Assembly: GCA_016874735.1 (NCBI GenBank)
Contig: VGTI01000001.1
Coordinates: forward strand, 1 to 64,000
DNA length: 64,000 nt
Reading direction: 5' to 3'
DNA from: Deltaproteobacteria bacterium
Lineage (GTDB): Bacteria > Bdellovibrionota_B > Oligoflexia > Oligoflexales > CAIYRB01
Program-made: the position numbers and the translations under genes
The notes under the pieces: generated by a model
Seen by the model: only the letters and a program-made list of their open reading frames with translations
The model's database searches: none
What the model was told of the DNA's origin: nothing
Part shown: piece by piece, positions 17,998 through 29,800 of the stretch
How positions within the stretch are numbered: the first letter of the stretch is position 1
Layout: each line of letters starts with the position of its first letter

Positions 17998-19638
17998 ATG
18001 ACGCAGCAGACCACAACGATCAAAGAGACCCTCAAAAAACTTGGCCTCGATAAGCTTGGCATTCACGATGCCACCGAGCTTATTTACAACCCCAGTTACG
18101 ACCAACTCTACACCGACGAAACCAGCCCTAAGACGCCAGCGGCTGAACGCGGCACGCTGACCAAGACCGGTGCGGTATCGGTCGATACCGGTCGTTTCAC
18201 CGGTCGTTCACCGAAGGATAAGTATCTCGTTGTTGATCCGAATAATAAGGACAACGTTTGGTGGGCCGGTACCGGCTCCGACAACCATGCAATGAAGCAA
18301 GAGACGTGGACCAGTCTCAAATCGCTAGTGACCAAGCAGCTGAGCGGCAAAAAGCTCTACGTGATAGAAGCCTACTGCGGCGCTAACCCAGCGACGCGGA
18401 TTGCTTTGCGTGTCGTCACGGAACTCGCATGGAAGGCGCACTTCGCCAAGAACATGTTTATCCGCCCGACAGCTGAGGAGCTTAAGACTTTCAAGGCTGA
18501 CTGGACGATCTTGGACGGATGTAAGACTCAAGCGGATAACTTTAAAGAGCTGGGTATTCGCTCCGAGGTATTCGTGGCGTTTCATCTAGACGAAAAAGTG
18601 CAGCTCATCGGTGGGACCTGGTACGGCGGTGAGATCAAAAAAGGCATCTTCAGCGTGATGAACTACGTCCTGCCTCTTAAGGGCATCGGATCGTTCCATT
18701 GCTCTGCCAACCAAGGCAAGAGTGGTGACACGGCACTCTTCTTCGGTCTCTCCGGTACCGGCAAAACGACGCTCTCCACTGACCCTAAGCGCGCCCTGAT
18801 CGGCGACGATGAGCATGGCTGGGATGATGACGGTGTCTTCAATTTCGAGGGTGGATGCTACGCGAAATGCATCAATCTATCGGAAGAGACGGAGCCTGAA
18901 ATCTTCCAAGCGATCAGGCGTGACGCTCTCCTTGAGAACGTGGTTGTCAAAGCCGATGGCACCGTTGACTTTAACGATCAGTCGAAGACGGAAAATACCC
19001 GCGTTTCGTACCCGATCTACCACATTGAAAATATCGTCAAACCAGTGTCTAAAGGTGGTCACCCGAAGAATATTATCTTCCTCACCTGCGATGCCTACGG
19101 TGTCTTGCCACCAGTGGCTAAACTAAGTTTTGAGCAGGCGCAGTACCAATATCTGTCAGGCTATACTGCTAAAGTTGCGGGTACTGAGATTGGTGTCAAA
19201 GAACCAACGGCGACATTCTCGCCGTGTTTTGGCAATGCCTTCTTGTCGCTGCATCCTACGGTTTACGCCAAAGTGCTGGCTGAGAAAATGCGCAAGCATG
19301 GGTCCCATGCTTACCTCGTCAATACGGGTTGGAGTGGTGGTCCCTACGGCGTCGGCAAGCGTATGAGCCTCAAGATCACGCGCCGCATTATCGATGCGAT
19401 TCTAGATGGCTCGCTCGAGAAGGCCGAGTTCGAGAAGTTCCCAGTGTTCAATTTCCAAATTCCAAAAGCTTTGCATGATGTTGATAGTGCCGTGTTAAAT
19501 CCACGCACGACTTGGGCCGATAAGAATGCCTACGACCAAACACTGCGCAAGCTAGCAGCAATGTTTGTGGAGCGCTTTGAGCGCTTTACCGACAGTGATG
19601 CAGGTCGGGCTCTGGTCCAATTCGGGCCCCAACTGTAA
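17998..19638 (+). CDS. pckA: Phosphoenolpyruvate carboxykinase (ATP)
   Basis: Converts oxaloacetate and ATP to PEP, CO2 and ADP, the first step of gluconeogenesis, in the cytoplasm. Motifs: P-loop [11 protein letters not shown], kinase-2 [15 protein letters not shown] near residue 70 and the active-site CSANQG. 546 aa, normal for the ATP-type family. GGAG six bases upstream supports the ATG. The next gene (AsmA-like) starts only 10 bases after its stop, so read-through is expected. Presence of a PckA suits growth on amino or organic acids. Confidence 0.96.
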   Translation: MTQQTTTIKETLKKLGLDKLGIHDATELIYNPSYDQLYTDETSPKTPAAERGTLTKTGAVSVDTGRFTGRSPKDKYLVVDPNNKDNVWWAGTGSDNHAMKQETWTSLKSLVTKQLSGKKLYVIEAYCGANPATRIALRVVTELAWKAHFAKNMFIRPTAEELKTFKADWTILDGCKTQADNFKELGIRSEVFVAFHLDEKVQLIGGTWYGGEIKKGIFSVMNYVLPLKGIGSFHCSANQGKSGDTALFFGLSGTGKTTLSTDPKRALIGDDEHGWDDDGVFNFEGGCYAKCINLSEETEPEIFQAIRRDALLENVVVKADGTVDFNDQSKTENTRVSYPIYHIENIVKPVSKGGHPKNIIFLTCDAYGVLPPVAKLSFEQAQYQYLSGYTAKVAGTEIGVKEPTATFSPCFGNAFLSLHPTVYAKVLAEKMRKHGSHAYLVNTGWSGGPYGVGKRMSLKITRRIIDAILDGSLEKAEFEKFPVFNFQIPKALHDVDSAVLNPRTTWADKNAYDQTLRKLAAMFVERFERFTDSDAGRALVQFGPQL

Positions 19639-19648
19639 GTAAAGACGC

Positions 19649-22600
19649 GTGTCACAGAGCGACGACTCAAGCCCTCCAAGTGCTGAAGGCCCCAAGCCTT
19701 CAGCATGGACCGACCCCCTGTTTTTCAAGCGATGGAAGCTTGGCCGGGTTCTACTGCGCGTTGTCGTATGGGGGCACGTAGCCAGTTTGATCCTGTTCCT
19801 ACTTGCCCTTTTGGCTCTGGACAGTGCCCTGACGCCAACACGCACGCGTCGCGCCCTCGTTGCTTTAGTCGCCGCGCAAACGGGCGGTAGGCTTGAGTTG
19901 GGTCAGGTAGATGTTGGGCTTTTCAAGGGACTGATATTACATGATCTAGCTTTTTATCCGCCGGTTCAGGGTGATACCCGCGGTATTAGAAGTGGCGGCG
20001 AGGTTAATAAAGAGCCGCTCCTGCAACTTAAAGAGTTTCGCTTTACGTACAGCACACGTCAGCTCTTGGCAGGATATGTCCATCTGTCGGCGTTACAACT
20101 GATAGAGCCGGTCATCAAACTGAAAAAAGCTGGTGGGCACTTTAACTTTGATTCGATCCTTGCCTACCGAGCGGCGCATTTCCCGGCTGAGCCGAAGCCA
20201 AAGCCACTAGCAGAGGAGCCAACCGCGAAGACTGGTGACCTCATTCCCATCGATCCAAGGCGTCTGTCGCTCCCCGTGCGACTACTGATTCAAAATATTG
20301 GCATTGCTAATTTGAGTCTCGACATCAAAACGGATGAAGACAAAAACAACAGCACGGTTGCACAGCATATCACCTTGGAGGGACTATCTCTTGATCTTGG
20401 TGTGAGGGGGTATCGTCGTGACAGTGATATTTGGATCTCATCCCTGAGTCCTATCGATCGGCCCCTCAAGATCCGCGTACAAAAAGCTGCCGCATTGGGT
20501 CAGAAGCTCCAGCGTGCCTTGCTTGTTGAGGAACCTTTCGCCCTGCGTCTCGATGTCCTAGAGCTAAGTCGTCTTCAGATAGACCTGATCGCTAATACGG
20601 CAAAACTTGCGACGCCAGTTTTGCAATATAGCGATCTGGCTACTGATCTACGCGTCAGGCTTGGGCTCACGGAGGACTTAAAGGGTGTAAAGATCGAGGG
20701 CATCAACGTCGCAGTGGCTGATGCCTTAGCTTATGAGTTTGTCGGATTAATCGGTGTCAACGACGCGAGTCTATCGCGTTTTGATTTACACCTAAGTCAG
20801 GATCTACAGATCGATCTAGCAGAGGTTGCCAAACTGGGGCGCCCTTTTGTCCCAGGCCTCACGGCCGAGGGGGAAATCGCGCTTGAAGACTTCACGATTG
20901 AGGGTAGCGTTGAGCCAGCAAAGCTCACAAAAGTTGCTACCGAGGGTGGCAAGCTACCAAATGTTTCGATGAAACTTTGGCTGCGTGATGTCAAAGGTGA
21001 TTTGCCTAAGCTCGGTCTTGATATGGCGCCCCTTAGTAGTGAGATTTCTCTTCAGGTTGCTCCTGCCGTTGCCAGCGATAATTCGCAGATTGATCTTAGT
21101 GTTGACTTCGACCTTCCCAAACTTTTCATGAAGAAGGATACGGGACTTGGCCCGGTCACAGCCGGTGTCCATGGTCTTACCACTAAGGTAGCGGGTCGTT
21201 TATTGTGGCCTGACAAGCTGGTCCCCATCTTCAAGGTGGATGTTGAGGCTGATAGGGTAGTCGCCTCCGGACCTAAGATAGCTAAAGTCGATGTTCCGTT
21301 GGTCATAGATATCGATGCTCAGGGACGCCAAGATCTGTCGCGCTTGGCATTCACAACCAACGCAGAACTAACTGGCCTAACCTCCCTATCGGCAATGATC
21401 GACTGTCAAAATGCCTGCCAAAGCCTGAAAGCCAACGTGGATGCCAATGTAGATTCATTTGCTAAAATTCACGCCATCATGGCCTCAATGACAGACACTC
21501 TTAAACTAGGTGCATTTATGCCGCAGCGCATGCAGGGTAGCGCCTCGTTCAAGTTAGCAGCGCGCGCATTGATACCAGATCCTCGCACGACTAAAACCGA
21601 GGAGCTCGTCAAGCGCGCTGATCTTAAATTTGACCTGGCAGCGGATATCAAGAGATTAGGGCTCACTCTGCCCTTTGATGAGCTGAAGCTAAGCGATGCT
21701 GAGACGCATGTTGCTATTGCCGGCGATTTGCATAGTCAAAGAATGGCGTTCCAGCAAAAGTTCGGTCAATTGAAACTGATTCATCCAAAGCCAGAAGCGC
21801 CACCGATGCCAGTGGAAATCGGACAATTCCATTTCACCACTAATGTGGACAATCATCTACCCTCGCCGATCGATATCAACAAGATCCCAGAACTACTTGG
21901 CCAGATAACTACCGATGTCATGACTAAAATAACCATTGCTAATACTAGCGTCGGGGGGATTTTGCCGCGACCAATTAGCAATTTCACCTTCGGAGCAAAG
22001 ATCCATCAATCCGGTCTCAGGGAAATTAAGGTTCAGGATATGGGTGTCAAGGTCCCTGATTTCGGTGCAGCCTTCGCACTTAATGCTGAGACCAAAATTG
22101 ACCAGGAATTTTTACCTACCAATCTTGATCTCCGGCTTACGAGTACGATGACCCATGCTGGTAATGAGGCCCTTGCCGATGGGATGAGCACCAAAGGCAA
22201 AGCCGCATTTGATCTGAGCATGATCAGTAAAGATATGCGGACGATGACTGTTACGGGTGCTGCCAAATTTGACCACTTCTTTGTCTCTATTCCTGCTAAA
22301 GAGCCAGGTAAATCAGCGATCCTGATGGTTGAAGACATAGATGGTGAGATTCCGTTCAAACAAGATGTAGCTCTACCAGATCTAAAAGAAGTCAAAAGGC
22401 GTGCGGCCGAAAAAAAGATTGCTGCGGCGAACGGTGCGGTTGCTGCAGTAGTCGACAAAGGCGCCAGTGTTGATCCAAGTGCCACCTCAGTCCCGGAAAT
22501 TGCCGTGAGTGATGACGATGCCGATCGACGCCAGAGCGGCAGTAATGCAGAGGATAGTGCCGTCACCAGAGCCATGGATCAGTATCTAAAGAAAAATGAC

Positions 22601-23299
22601 ACGAGGATGCCGGCAGATACCAATATGATGGCAATGGTTGATTATGCGGCGGTGAAGCCGTTTTATCCCGATAGACGCCCACTTTCGATTAAAAGGCTCG
22701 ATGTGGCGAATTTAGAGGTGACAAATATGGAGCTCGATATGGAGCTTCGGCAAAGCCTCTTTGCTCTCAATCAGTTTTTGATGAACTTCCTGGGCGGCAA
22801 GATAGAAGGTGACTTTAAACTTGCCTTTGACACGACAGAGACGGAGCCAAAAAAGATCCCTAAAAAACTGTGGACGTCGGTTCATATGACTAGGTTAGAT
22901 ACGCGAAAGTTGATCGAGCGATTTCCGAATCTGAAAGACAAGGCGGCCTCATGGGATATCTTTGCAAGTCCCTACATTGATGCCACCATTCACATTCTCT
23001 TTGACCTAAATTCAAGCGACATCGCCGGTGATATTGAGATTTCATCGATCGGTAAGGAACAGTTGAAGATGATGCTGTTCTACGTTGATCCTTACGAGCA
23101 AAATCCGACCATAAGAGACATCCGTGGAGCGCTAAACATAGGCGAGGTTAGGCGCGTCTCTATCCCCCTTCGTAACGGAGAAGTAGGCATGGATGTTGAC
23201 GTGCGTGTACTAGCAGCACCAATTCCGACACCGAAGCTGCAAAAATTTCCCATTAGACAAATCCTCCAGAACTTTAAGGATCAAGCGAAGGCGGGTTGA
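19649..23299 (+). CDS. Large AsmA-like envelope protein (YdbH-like candidate)
   Basis: A 1216-residue protein. About 35 cytoplasmic residues are followed by one membrane segment (about 34-58) and a long periplasmic part. Right after the membrane segment comes the AsmA-type opening (GGRLELGQVDVGLFKGL, residues about 79-95), then long beta-rich repeats typical of lipid-conducting grooves. A charged, Ala/Asp-rich linker lies near residues 920-985. The C-terminal part ends in another beta segment (IPTPKLQKFPIR). AsmA-like proteins (YhdP, TamB, YdbH) carry phospholipids between membranes. The following gene encodes a DUF1318 lipoprotein, as in the ydbH-ynbE-ydbL cluster, which is why I favour YdbH-like. 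It starts with GTG; the ribosome binding site is weak, and coupling to pckA is possible. Confidence 0.75.
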   Translation: MSQSDDSSPPSAEGPKPSAWTDPLFFKRWKLGRVLLRVVVWGHVASLILFLLALLALDSALTPTRTRRALVALVAAQTGGRLELGQVDVGLFKGLILHDLAFYPPVQGDTRGIRSGGEVNKEPLLQLKEFRFTYSTRQLLAGYVHLSALQLIEPVIKLKKAGGHFNFDSILAYRAAHFPAEPKPKPLAEEPTAKTGDLIPIDPRRLSLPVRLLIQNIGIANLSLDIKTDEDKNNSTVAQHITLEGLSLDLGVRGYRRDSDIWISSLSPIDRPLKIRVQKAAALGQKLQRALLVEEPFALRLDVLELSRLQIDLIANTAKLATPVLQYSDLATDLRVRLGLTEDLKGVKIEGINVAVADALAYEFVGLIGVNDASLSRFDLHLSQDLQIDLAEVAKLGRPFVPGLTAEGEIALEDFTIEGSVEPAKLTKVATEGGKLPNVSMKLWLRDVKGDLPKLGLDMAPLSSEISLQVAPAVASDNSQIDLSVDFDLPKLFMKKDTGLGPVTAGVHGLTTKVAGRLLWPDKLVPIFKVDVEADRVVASGPKIAKVDVPLVIDIDAQGRQDLSRLAFTTNAELTGLTSLSAMIDCQNACQSLKANVDANVDSFAKIHAIMASMTDTLKLGAFMPQRMQGSASFKLAARALIPDPRTTKTEELVKRADLKFDLAADIKRLGLTLPFDELKLSDAETHVAIAGDLHSQRMAFQQKFGQLKLIHPKPEAPPMPVEIGQFHFTTNVDNHLPSPIDINKIPELLGQITTDVMTKITIANTSVGGILPRPISNFTFGAKIHQSGLREIKVQDMGVKVPDFGAAFALNAETKIDQEFLPTNLDLRLTSTMTHAGNEALADGMSTKGKAAFDLSMISKDMRTMTVTGAAKFDHFFVSIPAKEPGKSAILMVEDIDGEIPFKQDVALPDLKEVKRRAAEKKIAAANGAVAAVVDKGASVDPSATSVPEIAVSDDDADRRQSGSNAEDSAVTRAMDQYLKKNDTRMPADTNMMAMVDYAAVKPFYPDRRPLSIKRLDVANLEVTNMELDMELRQSLFALNQFLMNFLGGKIEGDFKLAFDTTETEPKKIPKKLWTSVHMTRLDTRKLIERFPNLKDKAASWDIFASPYIDATIHILFDLNSSDIAGDIEISSIGKEQLKMMLFYVDPYEQNPTIRDIRGALNIGEVRRVSIPLRNGEVGMDVDVRVLAAPIPTPKLQKFPIRQILQNFKDQAKAG

Positions 23300-23874
23300 T
23301 GAAGAGAGTAATCGTGAAAAGTAAGCATTTGCTATTCGTGTTGGTATGTGTAGTCGGGCTACCAGCATGCACCTTTAACTTTAACGTCACGGGCTCTCGC
23401 TCGGCGCTCGAGAATCAGGTGATGGGCTCCTACAAGGAGCTGGATGACGATCTCATTCTTGCCAGCTCTGTCCGTGGACCAAATGTACCTGTCGTACGCA
23501 AGCCGGCAGTTGATGCACGACTCAACCAGCAGTTTAACCAAGATGACATCGGCGAACTTGCTGATCTAGGTCTCATCGGTGAAACGTCCACGGGCATGGT
23601 AGTCTTGCTACCAAGCACACTTGCCAGCGGGGCTAAGGTATCACCGTCACAGCTGCAGCTTGCCAGAAAATTAATAGGCGAAGAAAATCGGGATCGTGCA
23701 ATTATTTGGCAACGCATTATCGCTGCAAATCCAAATCTACACGCAAGTGATCTGCCCGAGGTTCAGAAGACGTATGCCAAGATCAGACGACAGGTTCTCG
23801 CGCCTGGGCAATGGTTCCAAGATGATCGCGGTACCTGGCAAAAGAAGATCGCTGATGTGAGTAAAAGCTCATGA
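23299..23874 (+). CDS. DUF1318 (YdbL-like) lipoprotein with YnbE-like start
   Basis: A 191-residue lipoprotein: signal MKRVIVKSK, hydrophobic core, LPAC (Cys24). Just after the Cys is a short beta-prone stretch (TFNFNVTG) where YnbE in E. coli has its YdbH-pairing strand. The C-terminal third (EENRDRAIIWQRI and, later, APGQWFQDDRGTW) matches the DUF1318/YdbL pattern of conserved Asn-Arg, then Pro-Gly-x-Trp and Gly-x-Trp. It looks like YnbE and YdbL in one chain. The ATG at 23299 overlaps the stop of the AsmA-like gene (TGATG), and its own stop overlaps the next ATG (ATGA), so all three are translationally coupled. A TTG at 23296 is a weaker start. Confidence 0.75.
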   Translation: MKRVIVKSKHLLFVLVCVVGLPACTFNFNVTGSRSALENQVMGSYKELDDDLILASSVRGPNVPVVRKPAVDARLNQQFNQDDIGELADLGLIGETSTGMVVLLPSTLASGAKVSPSQLQLARKLIGEENRDRAIIWQRIIAANPNLHASDLPEVQKTYAKIRRQVLAPGQWFQDDRGTWQKKIADVSKSS

Positions 23875-26800
23875 GTGTCATCGTGCAGCGTTGGTTAGGT
23901 TTTGCGCTTGTTTTTTCGGCTCTTGTTGGAGCGGGTTGTCGGCGAGACATCTACACGGAACCAGTTAGGACCGACCTGAGTAGACAGGCTCAGCTGAAAT
24001 TTCAGGAACCTATGCAGGTAACAGCCGGCAATGAGTCAAACTTTGCGCCGGATCTATCTCCTAACGGGGCTTACGTCTTCTATACGTCCGATCGAAACGG
24101 TAATAAGGAAATATGGGTCAAGCGTTCCGCGGGCGGCTTTGGTCGCCAGCTTACGCAACATCCGGCTGATGATTTTGCCCCTGTAGTTAGTCCCAACGGC
24201 AAAAAGCTGGCATTCATTTCGCGGCGGCATGATGCTGCAGGTGATGTTGCCATCATGGACCTCGGATTCAGCGTTAAGGGACTATTCTCTAGCGGTGAAC
24301 GCGATGTGGAGCAAGTGAATGCGCCACGGTCGGAGGACACGAGCCCTTTCTGGTTCCCCGACGGTCAGAAGCTGGTATTTGCGGCAAGAGAACCAGGCGA
24401 AAAGATTCCACGCCTGATGACAGTCAATATTAAAGATTTGAAGCCCGAGCCACTTGGCGATCTCTGGGGCGAGCAGCCCAGTGTATCTCGAGACGGTAAA
24501 CTTCTGGCATTCGTTAGAAGCGGGGCTATCCATGTGTATGATATGCGCACAAAAAGCACCATGCAAATCACCGTCGGCGGAGCCGTACAAGATGGTCAAC
24601 CGCAGTTTTCCGATGATAGCAAAAGCCTGGTTTTTATTCGGTATGCGGACGATACCAATAACGACGGCAAATTAAATGGCGACGATCGTCCTACCGTCTG
24701 GACGGTCTATTTAGGTGCCTTGGCCGCGGGTGAGGCTAGGGAAACTTACGCCATGAAACCTCTCACATCAGCCAAATTTGGCGCCTACTATCCACAGATT
24801 CGCGGAGGCCTCCTCTACGTAGGCCTCCAAACCAACGAAGGGTTAAACATATTTAAATTGCCGGCAACGGGACAGGCGGCCGTCGATGGTGACTTGAGCG
24901 AACTGAAGAGCCAGTTAGCTAAGGTGGAAAATGAGCATGAACGTACTTATCTAGTGAGGCGGGCGGCCGCTACGTTCTGTGACCGCAAAGACGCGACCAA
25001 CACTATCGAGGCTGCTCTCCTAGAGCTGGCGTGGATGGCGAGACGAGGTCATCGTGTCGAAGCTAAATGGGCATTCGACAAGATCCAGAGCAATGCTTCT
25101 GGCAACCAAGAAGCGCAGGCATTGGCCGCCTTAACCATGGTCGATTTGGACTTGGATCCGTTGCTCTACCCAAACTACGTAGGGGCCTTGACGGTTGCGC
25201 AAAGACTTCATCTTTCAGGTCTCGACGGCCGACGGCGGCAGATCGAGGGCGAGTACGGTAGAACCTCTTCAAGAGTGACGCATCGTTCGCAATATATTGA
25301 GTCCAGACTGCAGGCATCACAGCGACAGTTTTTTGCAGCTAACAAGACGCTTGCTGCCTTGGTTGCAAGCACCCGGCCTGACGATGATATTCAAGCTGAG
25401 GCGGCACTTTATGCAGCGATGATTACGCCTGCTACAGCCGATTTAGATGCCGCTTTACGCGCTTTGCGCCATGTAGCAGCAAATTATGCAAAGAATCGGG
25501 AGATCGGACTTAGGGCCGCACGCTTTATCGTCCGATTAATCGACGAACGCAAAGATCGGATGGAATTACTGGCACAACTCAGGGCTGATGCCAAGGGGAT
25601 ACCATTAGTTCCTGCGGTAGCACACATGAGAATTGCGGAAATCTATCTGGCCGATGGGAAAAAGACCGTGGCCGCCAATGAGCTACGACAGATTGTTGAT
25701 CTCTATCCAGAGTCACCTGAGATTATACTCCTCGCGGCAGAGAAACTTGTTGCACTGGATCAAGAAGCAGAGCGCTACGATTTAGCTGAAATAATGCTCG
25801 ATAGGCTCGTCGCCAATGTCAGGAGTGCAGCCCCAGAGTTTAAGGTGAGAGCAACAAATCTCAAGCTTGGATTTTTGCTTAGTCAAGGCGAGTCCTTGCT
25901 GCGTGACAGGGAGTCAGGCTTGGCCCTGAAAGTTTACGCAAAAATGTTGGCAATTGATCCTGTCAATACTGGTGCCCATAGAGGACGAATTGACGCCCTA
26001 TACATGCGCGGTGAGACAGCTAAGGTTAAAGAGTACTACGAGCAGAAAGTTGCAAAAAATCCGAAAGCTGGTGTGTGGAATTATGTTTTGGGCTACCTGC
26101 AGACTTATGAGATCGATCAGGCGGACGGCAGAGGCACGCGCCTGGCTGCGATTGATAAATCTATTAAGACCCTTGAAACAGCGCGCCAACTCAACGGCCA
26201 AAGTTTGTATGTACACCAAACTCTAGGTTGGCTGTACATGCAGAAGAGCTTCTTCACAAAACAGTATCAGCGGGAATCTCTGATCGGCGACTTGGGTAAG
26301 CGCGCCAATATGGTAGCCGAGTTCTTCGGGTCCGGAGACCCTGATTGGCGTGAACTGGCCCTCGATTCCTATCAGACTGCATATTTTTTGAGTGCTTCGG
26401 ATTCCTTAGAGCGAGCTAGCTTGGCGCAAAACCTGGCTATCGCTTATTATGCGATGAATAATTTTCAAAAGAGTCTGGTTTATTATCTGCAGCGGATAAA
26501 ACTTCTGCAAAGAGTTCCCGTTCGTGATCCACGGACCGAGGCGATCATCTACGAACGTGCTGGTAGGTCAGCTTTTCAGGTAGAAGAATTGGCACTGGCA
26601 GAAGACCTGCAAAAGCGAGCTTTAACTGCTTGGCAACGTGTCGCTAATGATCAGCGCATTGCCTATACCATTGACGCCCTCGCCCTTACTCTGCGCGAAG
26701 AGAACAAGTTCGCCGAGGCCATCGAGTATTATGAGCGGTTACTGCGCGACGAAGAACGTCTCGGTAAGTCCCTCAATATGATCGGTACGTTATCAAATCT

Positions 26801-29800
26801 CGGGTTTTGTCATTACATGAACCAAAACCAGTCTAAGGCCTTAAGCTACTTTGCCGACGCAGAGCGAAAACTGAAGTCCATCGAAGAGGGTGACGGCAAG
26901 GGAGCTAATGGTAATGGTGATGGTGAGGCAATCAAAGTCGATTTAGGAGGCGGAGGCGCGGCTGCAAAGGGTTTTGATCTCTTCTCTAAGCGGATGCTCA
27001 TCGTGACGTTCAGGGCTAAGATTTTCGAGGCTCTCGACCGACCTGACCTGGCGCTTGCTACCTATCAACAGAAGTTGGCGACGCTGCAAAAAGCAGAGGG
27101 AGACAAGCTGGCGCGAGCAGAGGAGATTAGTATCCTCCAAAATAATATCGGCGCTCTTGAGCTCAAAATGGGCATGCACGAGGCGGCAAAAAAATCTTTC
27201 ATCGCAGCAGAAGCAGAGGCCAAAATACGTCGGGCCAAAGATCAACCTGACCTTTCGCCAGCAGAACTAAGTAACCGCCTCGCGCGTGCGCGCGTCGAGC
27301 TGCGACTGGCAAGTTTAGGCCTCTTGGCTTCGACCTATCAAATGGAGGAAGAACGAGCTCTCGACACATTGGCGGCCGGCATGCGCACAGCATACGAAGC
27401 TGGATCTAAAGGGCAGGCTAGGAGTCTTGCCGATACCCTTGCTATCTCGGCTGCTATCAAAGCGACGCGCTCCGGTGCCCCCGATGAGGGTATACTCGAG
27501 CAAATTCGAGAATCCCTAAGGTTGATGAAAGCTGCAACCACGCCAGATAGGCGGATCGATGGGGCTATGTTGACGCTACTGTCTAGTATACGTAGTAAAA
27601 CTGAGACGCCTGAGGTTAAGGCTCTCGTTGAAGAATGGCAGAATAAAGTAGCCAGGAACGACGACCTCCTCTGGAAAATGAAATATCAGCGTGGGGAGCT
27701 TCCTGAGGCGCTAAATGCGGTCGAGTCGGTGTTGGCACTAGGTATACCACTTGCAACGCCGACTGATCGCGCACTTTTACGAACTTTGGTAGAAGCGGTC
27801 ACCGTGCAGCGGCCCGCCTCTCCTGACGGTCTACGAGAGAGAGTCAGGCTTATAAGGCAGCTGCAACTCCTGAGTGCTAGGGATTTGGCACTTCGGATTG
27901 GAATGCCATCGTCTAAGGTGAATTCACTACTTGCCATGCAAGACGTGAAGCAGTTGCAGGCAGCGCTTGGGACTAAAGATACTTTGGTGATGCCTCACAG
28001 GATGCGTAACGGGGACATTATTGCTTGGATTCTGACTAAAACTAGTGACGAGGTCGTCAATATTGCGGGAAATGGTTCGTCGTGGCGCGAGATCAGTTCC
28101 TATCGTTCTATAGGTAGCAAGATCCCCGCGGCATCGGAGGGTGTAGTTTATCTTTGTCCAACCGATGAGCTTTATGATGTATCATGGGAACAGCTGGATC
28201 TTGGTGGTAAGCCGATGATCGCTTCGAAGACAATTACCTATCTGCCGTCGCCCGACCTTCTCAAGACAGTGAGCGGACTTAAACGTCTAACTAAGGCGCA
28301 TCTAGGTTACGTGGGCGCGGGTGATATTCCTACACCGATTAAGCAGGGTAACGTGGCACGTGTAATAGACAGCGTCCCATTAGATTCTACCGAAAATCTC
28401 ACGGTGAAACTTGGTAAATTTGATTTAGTCCATATCGGTCTACCTCTGTCTTTGAGCCAGCTAGAACCGAACGTATCGGCGACCAGGTACGTAGATGGTG
28501 GCGCGCTTAATCACCGCAATCATTTGACATTAAGGCAGCTTGCATCTTCAAGCTGGCCGTTAAGTACTGCTCTTATTTTTGCCGATGTAAGAAATATACC
28601 AACGGAACTACAAGCAAGTGGTGAGGGGTACGATGGGTGGGCTAGCGTTGCTTTGGCAGCGACGGCAGCTGGAATTCCAAGTGTTCTTTTAGTTACCGAT
28701 GGAGCCGGAGCTGATTGGAGTAGATTTTATTCTGACCTGGGTCAGATGTCTCTAGCTGAAGCGACGAGACTCGCGAGCATCAAGGGCCGGGTCCTCGGTT
28801 TCGCAGGTATACCCGGTACGGAAGAAAAGAGTTTTGCGGCGGATCAATTCGACCCGCTATTTGAAGCAGCCGAGGACGCTCTTGCAGATCAGGACCTCAA
28901 TGCAGCAATTGTCACCTACAAGAAGGCGCTATATCTGGCTACACGCTTAGCAGATACCAAGCGCCAAGATCAGGTACTGAAGAGGCTGGTGACCGTGCTG
29001 TTTCGCGAGCGTAATTACGCTGAGGCGTTTCGTTATCAAATGTGGATCGCGAAGCCACTGAAGCCCACAGGGCAGACCGATGGTAAAGAAGAACTCGATC
29101 CCGTCGACTACGCCAACGCAATCATTGACGCAGCGGTGCTGGCGGTGCGTGCGAATAAGTTCGACGACGCCACGCGGCTTCTAGATGAGGCGGAGATCAT
29201 ATTCGTTGACGAAGGTATGAACGACCAAGTCGCCAAGATATATCAATATCGCGGCATTAATTTTGAGAATCAGAGGAAATATAAAGAGACGATTATTGCC
29301 TTTACCAAGGCAGAGGAACTTTATCGTAGGAGTAAACCCGAGGAATCAGCAAATCAGCTCCTCAATATTGGTAATATCTATAATCGCTACCTAAGTGAAT
29401 ATCAGATAGCACTCGAATTTTACGGCAAATCCATTGATGTTTTTAGGTCGCTGAATAAACCGGACCTTTATATTCCCATCTTGATCGACGCCGCCAATGC
29501 CAAGATCGTTCTCGGTGATTTGGAAGGGGCTATCAGGTCGCTCGAGCAAGACGTGGTGCCGAAAATTGATCGGGAAAAGCAGCGCTTACTTTGGGTGCGC
29601 GCAACGCAAATGTTGGCTAACGCGTATTTTCGTGCCGGGCTGTATCAGCAAGCTAGGGACTTAAATAAGGTTACGCTCGCGGAGGCTGAAAAAATCGATC
29701 AGCCCCAAAGTAAGGTGAATGCTCAAATCGATGCTCTCGGATTAAGAGCTATGATTGCGGCAAAGCTCGGCCAGTACAAGGTGGCGTTTAAGGATTTTCA

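Noticed and set aside
22033-22575. 180-codon minus-strand frame within the AsmA-like gene
   Set aside because: Antisense shadow of a strongly supported gene; Ala/Ser/Leu-rich mirror composition.
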